A DNA stretch of 64,000 nucleotides, from the NCBI RefSeq assembly GCF_028389875.1, contig NC_084671.1:4981501-5045500 (forward strand), read 5' to 3'. Below are positions 53,771-64,000 of the stretch, piece after piece. Position 1 is the stretch's first letter; each line of letters starts with the position of its first letter. The translations under genes were made by a program, and so were the position numbers. The stretch comes from Rhea pennata (Eukaryota > Chordata > Aves > Rheiformes > Rheidae). The notes under the pieces are model-generated. The model searched no databases. It saw only the letters and a program-made list of their open reading frames with translations, and was not told where the DNA came from.

Positions 53771-54268
53771 AAAAACAGCCTTCTCCCTCTGCCACAGGTA
53801 ACAGAAGTGGCGCAGGAAGAGGATCAGGCACCACACGGAAGGTATGAATGGCTTCCTGCACTGCAGGGGTGGGCAGAGCAGGAAAGGACTGGTCCTGGGC
53901 GTAGGAGAAGCCTACATGGTAAGAGGGCCTGGGCCTGTCTCCCTCCTGTTTCATATCCAAGGTGAAGGGTAAGAAAGATTCACACTCTGACACTAAAGGA
54001 GAAGATGCTTTAGTGCTGCCGATGGAAAAAGGGACTAGTTGCTAGGATGATTTAAAGACCACGTACCTACAGAACGCTAAAGCGACCAGTATTGTGAGCG
54101 CTGGCTCTAACTCTGCTCCCCTTCACTGGAAGTCCCACCACGGCTATTAGTTCCTTTGCTTTCTCTACCAGCCTCTGCTGTACAAACATACGAATATACT
54201 TCTCCTAATACTGCATTCATAGTTTAACAAACTGTTGCAGCTATATTCTAGTTTGACTACAGTCAAGT

Positions 54269-54274
54269 TTTATT
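54269..54274 (-). promoter_or_regulatory. Distal poly(A) signal of GOLIM4
   Basis: AATAAA on the - strand in an AT-rich setting, followed by a GT/T-containing stretch (CAGTTTGTTAAAC). Likely but not provable from sequence. Confidence 0.45.
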
Positions 54275-55156
54275 ATGCCTCAAATAATTAAATATTGTAA
54301 CAGTGACATTAAAAATACAGGCTGATTTACCAAAATAACTGTATTCTGAAGATTATGTACATATTATACATTTTACAGTATCATGTAAACTTTTTTATAC
54401 ATAAGGTAAATCTGATTTATGGTAACTTGAAAACCAAAATACTTGCTGACAAAAATATTCCTATGAAACATAAGTACTGTTTAGGACACTTAGGAAAACT
54501 GCAGAGAATGAAATCCAACTATAAAACATAATATAAATGAGTTAGTAAAAAAAATTAAATTACATTCATATAAAAAGTTAAACTAAAAATATTGTTATGC
54601 ACCATTATTAAAAAGGGAAAAAATCCCCAAACCCTCCCCTTTTATATATTAACAAGCACTTTCATGGGGAGCTACTATGTGCCTCATTTCCAGCAATGGG
54701 GCATAGCCTAGGAAATCCAGATTCCCATTCTCCTTTTAACATATATTAAATAGCTAGGGTCTGTATCAATACAAATATATATTCATGCACCATGATTATG
54801 TTCATTGAAACCTACCAAAGGCCTGGTTTTTGGTGGGGGATTTTTACCCCTTAACATGTAGGCATGCAGTGGTAGAGACTCTTGCTGTTCAGAGAGTTGT
54901 GTGTGAATTTGTCTCTAGTCTGATTTTCAGTATTAAGCGCAATAGAGCACATCATAGAAATCCTTCCAGATTACCTTCTCCTACTTATTTACAAGTCTGA
55001 AGGGTGTGGTATGAGACCTCCTGCACCAATCATGTCAACTCAGTTAACACACCTTAACTTTTCCTAGTCTCCAGAAAGCATGTACTAAGGTGATGTAATT
55101 ACTCGTCTGGACAAATACTTATTAACTAGGATGTCCAAGTTGTTCTCCTGTAAGTC

Positions 55157-55162
55157 TTTATT
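55157..55162 (-). promoter_or_regulatory. Proximal poly(A) signal of GOLIM4
   Basis: AATAAA on the - strand about 820 bases after the stop. An alternative 3' end. Confidence 0.35.
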
Positions 55163-55980
55163 TGTGTGCCAGCTGTAGTGTTTAGATTTGGCATAATGGA
55201 ACTTCAAAGTCTAAATTGCTTTCTAGTTCACATCATCTCAGCATACAGTCATTTACATTATCTGCTATGTAGTGCATGTAATTGAAGTACCTAGGTATGC
55301 TCATTAAAATAAATGCATAATTTAACTGTATATAAACAGCTGCTGAAATTAACAGCTGTTAAGCTGGCTGTATTTTGAAAGCTTGTAAAACTTGCATATC
55401 TTATAACTGGTCTCCAACTATAAAATGAAGGCCTGGTCCTGGAAATACCTGGGCATGTGCTTATCTTCAAGCATTTTAGTAATCTCATGAGATCATAAGT
55501 AATTAAACTACCTGTGGGCCTAATAAGCATATATAAACATCGCAGATTGTGCCTTGGACAGGTAGTATGGCCAGCCATTAGTCATGCAAGTAGCTTCAAG
55601 AAAAGCAATGAGAGTTCAAGTGACTAATGTTGACTGGGTTTAGGCACTAGACACCTTCCTTCTGACGCTAAATGAGTCTGAAATGAGACTAAGTACTGCT
55701 TTGTCAGATTTAGACAATGTGAAAGTATTCCAAAATGGCCTTAAAACATTCACAGAATTATGAAACATGAGACCTATATGATGTCTGTTCCTGTACAGCT
55801 TTAATATAAAAGAAAGGCTAGTCTAGAGTATCAAAATACTGTATTCATATAAATGTAAGAGCATCTAATAGAAAAGTAAAAAGTGTAAAAGGTAAACCTT
55901 TTTGGATTTAGATAGTCTTTTAAAAGAGTTTTTAGATCAGGAACATGTCTGTTGCATTTGACCTATAAAAGAGAAGAGGA

Positions 55981-56130
55981 CTACATCTCTCCTCGTCTAC
56001 GAGTTTTTGCTGCAATAGCTCCACCTTCATCATCTTCCTCCTCCTCCTCTTCATAATTGTCTTCATGAACTTCTTTGTTGTTCTCTTCTTGCAATTCTTG
56101 CTCTGCCCCTCCATTATTTTTTTCATCAGC
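55981..56130 (-). CDS. GOLIM4: GOLIM4 terminal coding exon
   Basis: The acceptor is CTTTTTTAAATCAG. The exon is 150 nt, phase 0, and ends with TAG (55981-55983). It encodes an acidic segment with a run of Glu/Asp and the short basic end KTRRRGEM, matching the basic tip of human GOLIM4 as I recall it. Confidence 0.97.
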   Translation of the reverse strand, partial: ADEKNNGGAEQELQEENNKEVHEDNYEEEEEEDDEGGAIAAKTRRRGEM

Positions 56131-59100
56131 CTGATTTAAAAAAGTGAGATTCAGCAGAACTGACAGTTTTCTTAATTTTGTGGAGATTAAATGAGGTTAA
56201 AGAAAAGGATAAGTGACTGTTCTTATTGCTGATGAAGAAAAACAGGAGGTTAAAGACTGAAAGATCTCCAAGAAGCCTGAATCAATGCAGGGGTGGAAGA
56301 ACGAACAAAAGGGAACTGGGATAGTTTGAAGTTTTAAAATCTACAATCAAAAGCAAGCTACAACAATTATGTAATATCACTAATACGATCACAGCTGTGG
56401 TACATCTTTTGAGTGTTACCATATCATTAGGTTTGTGGATTCACACAGTACTTACATTTTCATCATTTTCACCATATGGCTCTTCAGGATTGTGTTCCAG
56501 TTCTCTTTTCTTCTCTTCAGTTAAATCTTCCTGGATCTGCAAAGTAGAGAGATGTTCTGTACACTAATTTTCTTTGAAGTGTACAGAAAATTGGAAAAGC
56601 ACATACATTTTCACAGCTATGCTTGAATCTTCATTCTGAAAGTAAACAGGTGGAGAAGGCAGGGAGAGGTTAAAGGTGGAGCAGGAAAAAAAAACAAAGC
56701 AAAAAGGAAATTCAGCTGATTTAATTTTTAACTACAATTTTCAAACTCTCCTCAGCAGCTAACACATTTAGATTTTGATTTCATTTTGTAACTTTAAACA
56801 TGCAACATTTTCTCCTTGTCCTTTATAATGACATTGTCATAACACAGAGTCATTACTGACACTTAAAACCCACTGTGGACTGCCTGACCTATGGTTCAGT
56901 TCTGATATGTGATACAGGTATTTATTTGCAACTTCCTCCACATTTTCCCAGCAGTTGACTGATCCTGCCAACTGCTCCTGGAATATCACAAAAGAGCAAG
57001 TGGGATTGGGGAGTGAAGAGTAATCTATTCCAACCTTCTCCTTGATGACAAATTCACACTAGATCTATTTTCCAGATGTTTTAGTCTTGACCTCACTTTT
57101 CTTACCTAACAGACAGCCCTCTCCTTCACTTCAATTTTATTTTTAAGTGCAAAGTTGGATGAAGCATGCTTTGTAGAAGCACACTTGATTATCTGTTGGA
57201 GAATGCTGGACTTAGTCCAAATGGTGCCTGTAAGTTAGGTAAGATGCTTTCATGAAGCCTTATCTTTGTCCCCATGGAAAACGGCCATTTCATCTGGTTG
57301 GGAAGCATTTACTACCCAGTGCTGCCACCTGTGCCTGTCACAGCATGACACATGGTGAGGATGTGATTGCTACTTTTGACAGGAATTTCCCCCTGTACCA
57401 GCTGCTGTTATATTCTCAACAGCAGCAGCAAAATTGAATTCTTTCTGTATTACCCTCCATCAGTAGCAGGAAAGTGTATTTAGCAGTTGCTTCCAACAGG
57501 AGGGAAAGCTGCTTGTGACAGAGTTGTTAGGGGTTCAATATTGCTGCCAGCAGGAGAGCAGCTATCAAACTTGGATCACTTCAACGCATACATGGAAAGA
57601 TTTGAACAACAGCAATGCATAGTATTGCAACCTACTGAAGAAATTATTCCTAATTATAACAAATTAACTCATTTTGATTGCTCATTCAATCACTGCTCAT
57701 GTTTAATATTTCCAGTTGGCATACTGGTTGTAGTCCTTTATGAAATGCACAAATTATTTCCTATAAGCCAAAGAGTAATTGCCAAAGGCAAACTATTCAT
57801 AGTTTCTAACATCCTGGTTTGATTTAAATAACTATCTTGAACTGGTAGAGCAGCTAGTCTTGACAATAGGCTGGAATAGGTGTTCATCATAACGCAGTAA
57901 TGAACAGCCATTTCCATGGCTTTTTGTAAACAGTTATTACATATGAAGAAGTAAATAGCAATTGACTAGGTGTATGTATTGAAGAACTGCAGAGCAGCAT
58001 ATGCTAGTGCACGCATGATTAGCATGCTATTCAGTGTATGATAGAAGAAATCCTTCTCCCCTCTTTTCCTATAGTTCAAAGCAGTATGCCAACAGCTTCC
58101 CCACTATTTGATTCCATGAATAGTAAGGGCTTAAATAACTTGGATCACTTAGAAGGAGCACAGATAAATCAAAATCAGAGCTAAAGAAAAAATAATTGAC
58201 CAAGAAAGCAGCTTGCTCAGAACAGCAGTGTGTGATTAGAAATGCAAAGTTAATGAGGTTTGCAGTAACTTTCAGAGGGCTTGAGGTTTTCAGAAGTTTC
58301 TTTTTGAATTGTGAATGGCTTAATTTTTTTCAATTAGTGCACAATTAATATTCAGTTACATAGAAGATTAATGGATTGCAGCATACAAGCATGAGTAGCA
58401 CTAGAAAACATAATTAACATTGTATCAATAGACAGCAGACTAATGGCGAAAATTTCCTCGGTTTCATAAAGTCAGAAACTACCACTGACAAAGTAATTTG
58501 GGTTCATTTTGCAGTTACAAAAGACCAATGTTGAAAGTTAATGGGGATCTGTTATGTTACCCAGGTCCACATGTCTTATGCCCATTTTCTTTCTTACCTC
58601 TTCTTCTCCCTCTTCCTGGTACTGCTCATCCACATTATCTTCTTGCTGGTCAGGATTTCCGGCCATCTGCAGAGAGATTATGTGAGAATTTAGTTCCGTA
58701 TGCTTGCCTATTGATTTTACAACACTGTCCGTTAAAGCTGTGTGTTCTGGAACTGAAAACTCTGCCAAGGTAAAGTAACTATAATAGCATAATATACTAT
58801 AGTGAGTTCATTAGCCTGACTATGTTAACCTGGCTACACAATTTAAAACTACTTTAAGCGTATGTATATATATATTAAAAAAAAAAAAGATAGATAATAA
58901 AATCATTTCACAGAATAAAGCAAGATTTTCATACTAAGCAGAAAAACAATGAAATATTCATGCCATTAAAGACCATAGCCGTAAAAATACAGATTCTCTC
59001 TGCCTAGAGGAGTTTACAGTTTAAATGTTCAGAATTTGTTGGAATGCCGTTAGAAGGAAAGTGATACCACTGCCTGCAGTTGGTTGAGTGAGTGTTAATA

Positions 59101-62100
59101 GCATGGAAGCATACAGATAGGATCTCTTTGCAGGGGCTTGTGAAGACAAATACGGGGGCCCCCAAAGCATGAGACTACAGAGCCTTGCTGAGCAGAGTCA
59201 GTGGTCAAGACACAGTACTTTATCGCAAGGAGTAATCCTGTACTACTTACTTGTGCATGCCATATATAGTTTAAAAAGAAACCTTTAAAATAAAGAGTTT
59301 GGTGTTCTCACATCAAGACGTGCTACATTGAAAGACAGCATCCGTAGGTGCTCTAAGAACACTTTACTGACCACTAAGTGCTCCTCCATTCCCGGATGTC
59401 CCTGCTTCTGACTGTTTTCTCTATGCTTTTCATTTTCATTAGGCAGATTTTCCTCTCTCTCTTGCTCTGCTTCCTCAAATTCATCTTCTCCCTGATTGTT
59501 AGGGTCATCAGCAGGGTTCACATCTTCCATTGCTGCCTTCTGCAATTTTCAGAAGCGAGTGTTAAATGCACATTTTTATCTCACAGTTCAATTCAATTTC
59601 ACTTGAAAGCTACCCTAGCACAAGCTATGTTAGGAACAACCCAATACCCGCTGAAACCTCTCTACAGGCATCAGTGGTCAAAGCTTCGTCAGTACAGAAG
59701 TGTCAGTTCCTGAAAGAGAAGTACTTCAGCACTGAACGCAGAACTTTAATATGGACATCTGTCTACCAAAAACTGTCTTGAAGCTGTTGACTGACTTCAT
59801 GTAGGGTGTTGAACTCCTTTTGTTTACTGACTATCCAAGAAGAGACAGTGCCTTATAAGACCAGGTTAGAAAAAAAAAAAACAATGCACACAGCTCAAAA
59901 GAACTGACAAGATTTTTCAGTGCCAGGACATCCTCCAATATTGATGACTTCAGCATGTGTAATAGCATGCCAGCAAAAGTCCCTTAAAAATATTCACTAT
60001 TCAAATTAAGATGAAAGGAAAAAATAAACAAACGACCCCCCCGCCAAGCCTCCTAGCATCCCCACCACACCTGCCTTGGAAGATGTATTTCATGTTCCAT
60101 GAAACCAAAGAATATGTGGAAAGTACAGAACTGAATATCTGGCATCCAGATTTTTAGGCAATCTATGTCACAACTCTATGTTCAGCGCCAAAGTATTTTT
60201 TCTTTAAGGAACTAACGCTTCTTCTAAACTAAGTTTGATCTATTGACCACTGATTCCTGTGGAAAACTTCCAGACTATTTCAGTGGGCATCTCTGGTACT
60301 GAGTTGGCTCTTAACTGCTTTCCTAACAATACCATTAAAATAACACTATCACACCACTACTTTTGATTAATCACTGATTAATTACTTGTGCTATTTTTTG
60401 AACAAGATCCTAGATGTCAAACTTGTCTTCCTAGCAGACCCCTGGTTCATCTTATTTTTTAACATATAATTACGATAAATGAGACTTCCAGCTTTTAACT
60501 TCAGTAGCAACTGCAATCCATAGCATCTTAATGTATACTCACAGATTCATCAGCCTGCTGATTTTCTACTTGATGTTCTGGTTCTTGCTGTTCATTTGCA
60601 TTATTTTGATCATCATCTTCACCTTCATCCCGGTGCTGATTGTCATGTTCATAAGCTGAAAAAAAAATTATTATTATTTGTGTTACAGCAGTTTCTAGTT
60701 AGTCCTTCCAAGAAACAGTCTTGTATATACTAGCTTCTGTACATGTTTTTAACAATAGGCAACTCTTCCTTAAAGAGCTTATCTAAAAAAACCAATGCTA
60801 ACGGAATTATTATACCAGTAGAAAACCAACACAGAAAGATATATAATTTGAAGAGATCAAGTGAAATCATTGGCAGAGCCAGGAATTGAGGTCTACAGTA
60901 CTAATAGCTTATTCAGCTGGACAATTTTCTTCTCAGGAATGCAAGCAAAATCATCAGCAACAGCTGTATTTTAGTCTGACAACTCAGCCAGTACTATTTG
61001 AACTTCTGCTTTTAAAATCTGAGTTTATATTTCATCTGAACCCAAACTGGAAGTGAAGTGGACATTAAACTTCTGCACAAAAAGTAGCAAAGGGAACCTG
61101 TGAACACGGTAGGGACAAATTTTATGTTACCTCCTTCTTCCTGAACACCTTGTTCTTCTTCCCCTTGTACGATATCATGGTCCATGTTATCGTAACGACC
61201 TTGTTGGCTGAAAAAGTAAATGAAAAATGTCATTTCATTTTCTGAAAGTGTTTCCTTCTTCAAGAAGAAAACCACCCTAATGCATCTGCCCCTCTCCCAG
61301 CTCCTGCTAGAAGAGGTTTCAAGTTGGTTTTCTATTTATTACCTAATACTCTTTTTCTCCCCCATCAACTTTCCTGAAAAAATACACTTTGTAGAACAAG
61401 ACTCCTGTTCAGTACACTGTCCTAACTTCTGTACGGTAGTTCTTGATATATCAACATGGGAGATAAGACCTGCCTTGTATTAGCAAAGCTCCTAAGCTGG
61501 TATGTTTCATATTCAAAGCGCAAAAACTATGAATTGCAAACAAAAAATACAGTAACCTTTCAAATAAAGAGCCTTGAAAATGAACAACATTGATCAGTTA
61601 TTTTGCTGAAAGAACGGTGTCAGCTTTGATCCTAAAAGGTGTTTACTTGTGTGATTATTTTCAAAGGGCTGAAGATTTTGACTGTAATAAGTTATAAAAA
61701 CTCACTGGTACCAAAACACTCCAAAATATGGGTCATGTTAATCATTCTCTACTAATATTTCAGAAAATAATATTCAATAGGCTTAAGTTTCCAAAAAGAA
61801 AAAAGAAGTAAAATTGTCATTGACAACCTTAGACTAAGCAAAAACATAAGAGAGTATTATAGGGAGGGCAAGAGGCACATGGAAGCTACAGTATTATAAC
61901 TGCATTCACAGAAACTTTGTGACTCTAACAGGGTGTTGTTTTTCCTAAAGTCATGCTGTTGTCTCTACAATGCAAGTAATAGTTACTCATATCCATAAAG
62001 TCCTCAAGGAATTGCTTTAAAATAGTGCCTCATTTATGAGAAACTTTAGCCTAAGGTCTAACGCAAAGCTAATACAAGAACTCATCAGTACTACATGATC

Positions 62101-64000
62101 ATAACTGCTGCTTAGTGGAGAACAATTGCTAGTTGAAAGCAAGCTATAAGACAAGGAATGTTTTAGTCAAGGCAGCTAGGCACTCCTAACCTCTCCCACA
62201 AGAGTGCACACTGCTGTGCACACCTATCATTACTCTAGACTTCAGAGGCTTCCATGGAAAATGAAGAACAAGAGAAGGAAAAAGCTTAAAATAGAAAGTC
62301 AGATTTTCTTTAGAAAGGAGGAGATGAGGCAATTAGACTACCTAGAAACTAAAGTCAGTGTTTATAGCAGTAAACTGTCCTCTTTTCACTAGCAGTATGA
62401 TGGAACCAGGAAACCCAGTGCACAGATCACAGACTTTTAAAAGAAGCTAACCTCAGCTGTTCTTTATAGAGTTTTTCTCCTTGTTCTGCCCGTTTCTGCA
62501 GCTCAATCTCCTTTTCTTGAAGCTGCTTCTGCCGTAACAGTTGTCCTCGCAGTCTTTGTTGGTGTAACGATTCCTGATGCTCTCTTAGTTGATCGGCTGC
62601 TTCTGCTCTTTGGGCTGCAATATGTTGCTGTTCCAGCTGTTGTTCATAAGCTGGCTTGTATCTTTTTGTTACAGCTTCTGTTAAAGTTGTCTGTCAGAGA
62701 AATGTGTTCAGTCATAAATTAATCTAAGGTTTCAATGACCAGAAACAAGCATACACAAACCAGTGATACCAAAAACTAAAGGGAATATTCTGCAGATGCG
62801 AAAGGGAAAACTTACAGGCAAAGGTATTTTAACTTTAAGCAAGGAGAAGACTTAAGTGAATTTTCTGAACACTGCCTTCCGAATCTTCGATATTTGGATG
62901 ACCAACAATTAGATACCAAATATGCTTTCATTGATTTAAGTGGCCGTTTCAGCAGGGGCTGCTCCAAGCCTTAAGTGAGGCACTGCACATTCTTTACAGC
63001 CAGCAACGCTTAACCTGTTGCTTCTGTATCACCGCTTACCCTGTCCCTGCTGTTACAGTGCACTTCTTGAACAGTGGCTTCTCATCACACTGGAATTATA
63101 TGGTTATTCTGCCAGGAAAATACGTGTTCAAAAGACCTAAGGTGAGGCCAGTAAAATGTATTTTCCCTTGGCAATCCAATCTAGAATGTAAATCCACAAC
63201 TCGCTGGTTGTGTTTAGAGCAGAATAAAGCAGGACTTGCCTTTACCAATTTCCCCTGGCTCTTCTAGAAATATTTGTCTTGCAGTTAGAATTCCTGTCAA
63301 ATGACAGTAAATACTCAGATGGAAAGATGTTATGGAAAGTGGATATATTTGAGTAGGAAACATTAAACAATTTGCTGAGGTGTATCAAGTTAACAAGGCA
63401 GGACAGCTCTCCATGAAACTGCTGAATGCAAGTCCCATTCTCATCAGTTATCTTCTTCCCATCAGCTACCACAGAACAAATTTCAAGTAGGAGGTGGGAT
63501 TCAGCCTGGCTGCTCTTTTTCTCCATCTGTTGTTTTTATCAGCAGGATTAATGTTTCTTAAATAGCTCAATTTGGCAAGCACTCCAAAAATATTGTGCTA
63601 AAGTTTAGCCTGAGTCCTGTGCATCTAAGTGGCGTGCTTTCAATCCCAAACTTTCTGTAAACATGACAATAATTTTATGTAAAAATAGGTGAACACAAGA
63701 CAGACTAGCAATGGCTGAGGTGCCTCCATGAAAACAACAATTAGTAGAAAAGAAAACAGCTCCATACCTCTGAATGGAAATGTTCACCCAACATGTTGGT
63801 TTCTTCTTCTTTCTGTTCCTGTTTTTTCCACTCATGTACTTCTGGTACTTGATCCTGTTCCTCCTCTAAGTGCTCAGGCTGACCTGCCTGCTCCATTTCT
63901 TCCTCTTCAAGTTCCTTTTTACGTTCCTCTTCAACTTGATCAACATGTTGCTCTTCATCCTCTCCTGCTTCTTGTTGGTCCTGAATATTTAGGTCTTTGG
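55981..64000 (-). CDS. GOLIM4: Golgi integral membrane protein 4 (GOLIM4, GPP130), C-terminal exons
   Basis: Eight exons on the - strand encode the C-terminal lumenal half of GOLIM4. In coding order they are 63768-64000 (cut by the window edge), 62452-62690, 61131-61207, 60543-60655, 59372-59539, 58598-58666, 56456-56536 and 55981-56130. All junction phases agree. Diagnostic segments are DHDIVQG, EDVNPADDPNNQGEDEFEEA, MAGNPDQQEDNVDEQYQEE and the end RRRGEM. GOLIM4 is a type II membrane protein that cycles between cis-Golgi and endosomes. It carries a lumenal coiled coil and a long acidic tail, and is known for its response to manganese. The window holds the end of the coiled coil and the whole acidic tail. 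The membrane anchor and first exons lie to the right. The frame is intact throughout. Confidence 0.97.
56456..56536 (-). CDS. GOLIM4: GOLIM4 exon: IQEDLTEEKKRELEH segment
   Basis: The acceptor is CTCTACTTTGCAG and the donor is GAAAAT/GTAAGT. The exon is 81 nt, phase 0 at both ends, and encodes IQEDLTEEKKRELEHNPEEP then YGENDEN. Confidence 0.97.
56537..58597 (-). other. GOLIM4: GOLIM4 intron (largest in the window)
   Basis: About 2 kb of AT-rich intron between the MAGNPDQQ and IQEDLTEE exons. A 111-codon open frame on the + strand (57487-57822) has no recognisable motif and no splice or promoter support. I take it as chance. Confidence 0.8.
58598..58666 (-). CDS. GOLIM4: GOLIM4 exon: MAGNPDQQEDNVDEQ segment
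   Basis: The acceptor is AATCTCTCTGCAG and the donor is AAGAG/GTAAGA. The exon is 69 nt, phase 0 at both ends, and encodes 23 acidic residues. The ATG at its start is an internal Met. Confidence 0.97.
59372..59539 (-). CDS. GOLIM4: GOLIM4 exon: NPADDPNNQGEDEFEEAEQ segment
   Basis: The acceptor is AAAATTGCAG. The donor GTG/GTCAGT is less common but is placed by the conserved junction HLV-MAG. The exon is 168 nt, phase 0 at both ends. It contains the most conserved part of the acidic tail. Confidence 0.97.
60543..60655 (-). CDS. GOLIM4: GOLIM4 exon: acidic tail
   Basis: The acceptor is AATTTTTTTTTCAG and the donor is GAATCT/GTGAGT. The exon is 113 nt, phase 1 to phase 0, and encodes an Asp/Glu/Gln/Asn-rich segment (EHDNQHRDEGEDDDQNN). 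Confidence 0.95.
61131..61207 (-). CDS. GOLIM4: GOLIM4 exon: DHDIVQG segment
   Basis: The acceptor is TTTACTTTTTCAG and the donor is GGAG/GTAACA. The exon is 77 nt, phase 2 to phase 1, and encodes QQGRYDNMDHDIVQGEEEQG then VQEEG. Confidence 0.96.
61208..62451 (-). other. GOLIM4: GOLIM4 intron
   Basis: About 1.2 kb of AT-rich intron with nothing recognisable inside. Confidence 0.85.
62452..62690 (-). CDS. GOLIM4: GOLIM4 exon: end of the lumenal coiled coil
   Basis: The acceptor is TTCTCTGACAG and the donor is CTGAG/GTTAGC. The exon is 239 nt, phase 0 to phase 2. It encodes a Gln/Glu/Arg-rich heptad-like helix with HQESLHQQRLRGQLLRQKQL, which aligns with the same part of human GOLIM4 as I recall it. 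Confidence 0.96.
63768..64000 (-). CDS. GOLIM4: GOLIM4 exon (partial): Glu-rich lumenal segment
   Basis: The donor is CAGAG/GTATGG. The exon runs past the right window edge. It leaves in phase 0 and encodes a highly charged Glu/Gln/Lys segment with EEERKKELEEEEMEQAG and ends in GEHFHSE. Confidence 0.93.

Larger units (their letters stand above)
40600..54240. other. Intergenic between the LRR gene and the GOLIM4 3' end
   Basis: Apart from the GC-rich patches, homopolymers and microsatellite listed separately, this stretch shows no recognisable exon, RNA gene or mobile element on either strand. Confidence 0.55.
54250..55980 (-). other. GOLIM4: GOLIM4 3' UTR (end inferred)
   Basis: This is AT-rich sequence downstream of the GOLIM4 stop on the - strand. 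AATAAA signals on that strand lie at 55157-55162 and 54269-54274. The distal one gives a 3' UTR of about 1.7 kb. No other gene is seen in the stretch. Confidence 0.55.

Noticed and set aside
55932-56126. 64-codon Lys/Arg-rich frame on - over the last GOLIM4 exon
   Set aside because: It is the wrong frame of the GOLIM4 terminal exon; the true frame is acidic and conserved.
57487-57822. 111-codon open frame on + inside a GOLIM4 intron
   Set aside because: It lies in an intron antisense to GOLIM4, with no motif and no promoter. It is consistent with chance.

Overview
The window is vertebrate nuclear DNA, most likely from a bird. Its exons are short, split by introns and use GT-AG splice sites. 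The introns and intergenic spaces are compact for an amniote, and I found no recognisable LINE, SINE or LTR copy in 64 kb. Two genes are recognised securely from their protein sequence, SERPINI1 (neuroserpin) and GOLIM4 (GPP130). These two also neighbour each other on human 3q26. The species cannot be fixed from the sequence alone.

Layout. At the left edge, on the + strand, are the last three coding exons of SERPINI1 (771-857, 2108-2197, 3940-4016) and a 3' UTR with several poly(A) signals. From 4.9 to 25.6 kb I see no established gene, only a few splice-flanked open segments that I could not assign. From 25632 to 32864, on the + strand, there is an apparently intact gene of at least seven exons. 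It encodes a small SDS22-type leucine-rich-repeat protein closed by an LRR cap. Its phases join perfectly across six introns and it ends at a stop codon. By position it is probably the counterpart of the locus called LRRC77P in human, where it is a pseudogene. From 33 to 54 kb I see no convincing exon, but there are several GC-rich patches, long chance-type open frames and simple repeats. From about 54.25 kb to the right edge, on the - strand, lies the 3' part of GOLIM4: eight exons (the right-most is cut by the window edge) and the 3' UTR.

How the genes relate. SERPINI1 and the LRR gene point right and GOLIM4 points left, so the LRR gene and GOLIM4 are convergent with about 21 kb between their ends. 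Neuroserpin is a secreted inhibitor of tissue plasminogen activator in neurons. GOLIM4 is a cycling cis-Golgi membrane protein. No shared pathway is implied, and the neighbourhood looks like ordinary conserved synteny.

The most interesting result is the LRR gene. It has clean splice sites and an uninterrupted frame of at least 274 residues at a place where mammals appear to keep only a relic. Its 5' end is not resolved.
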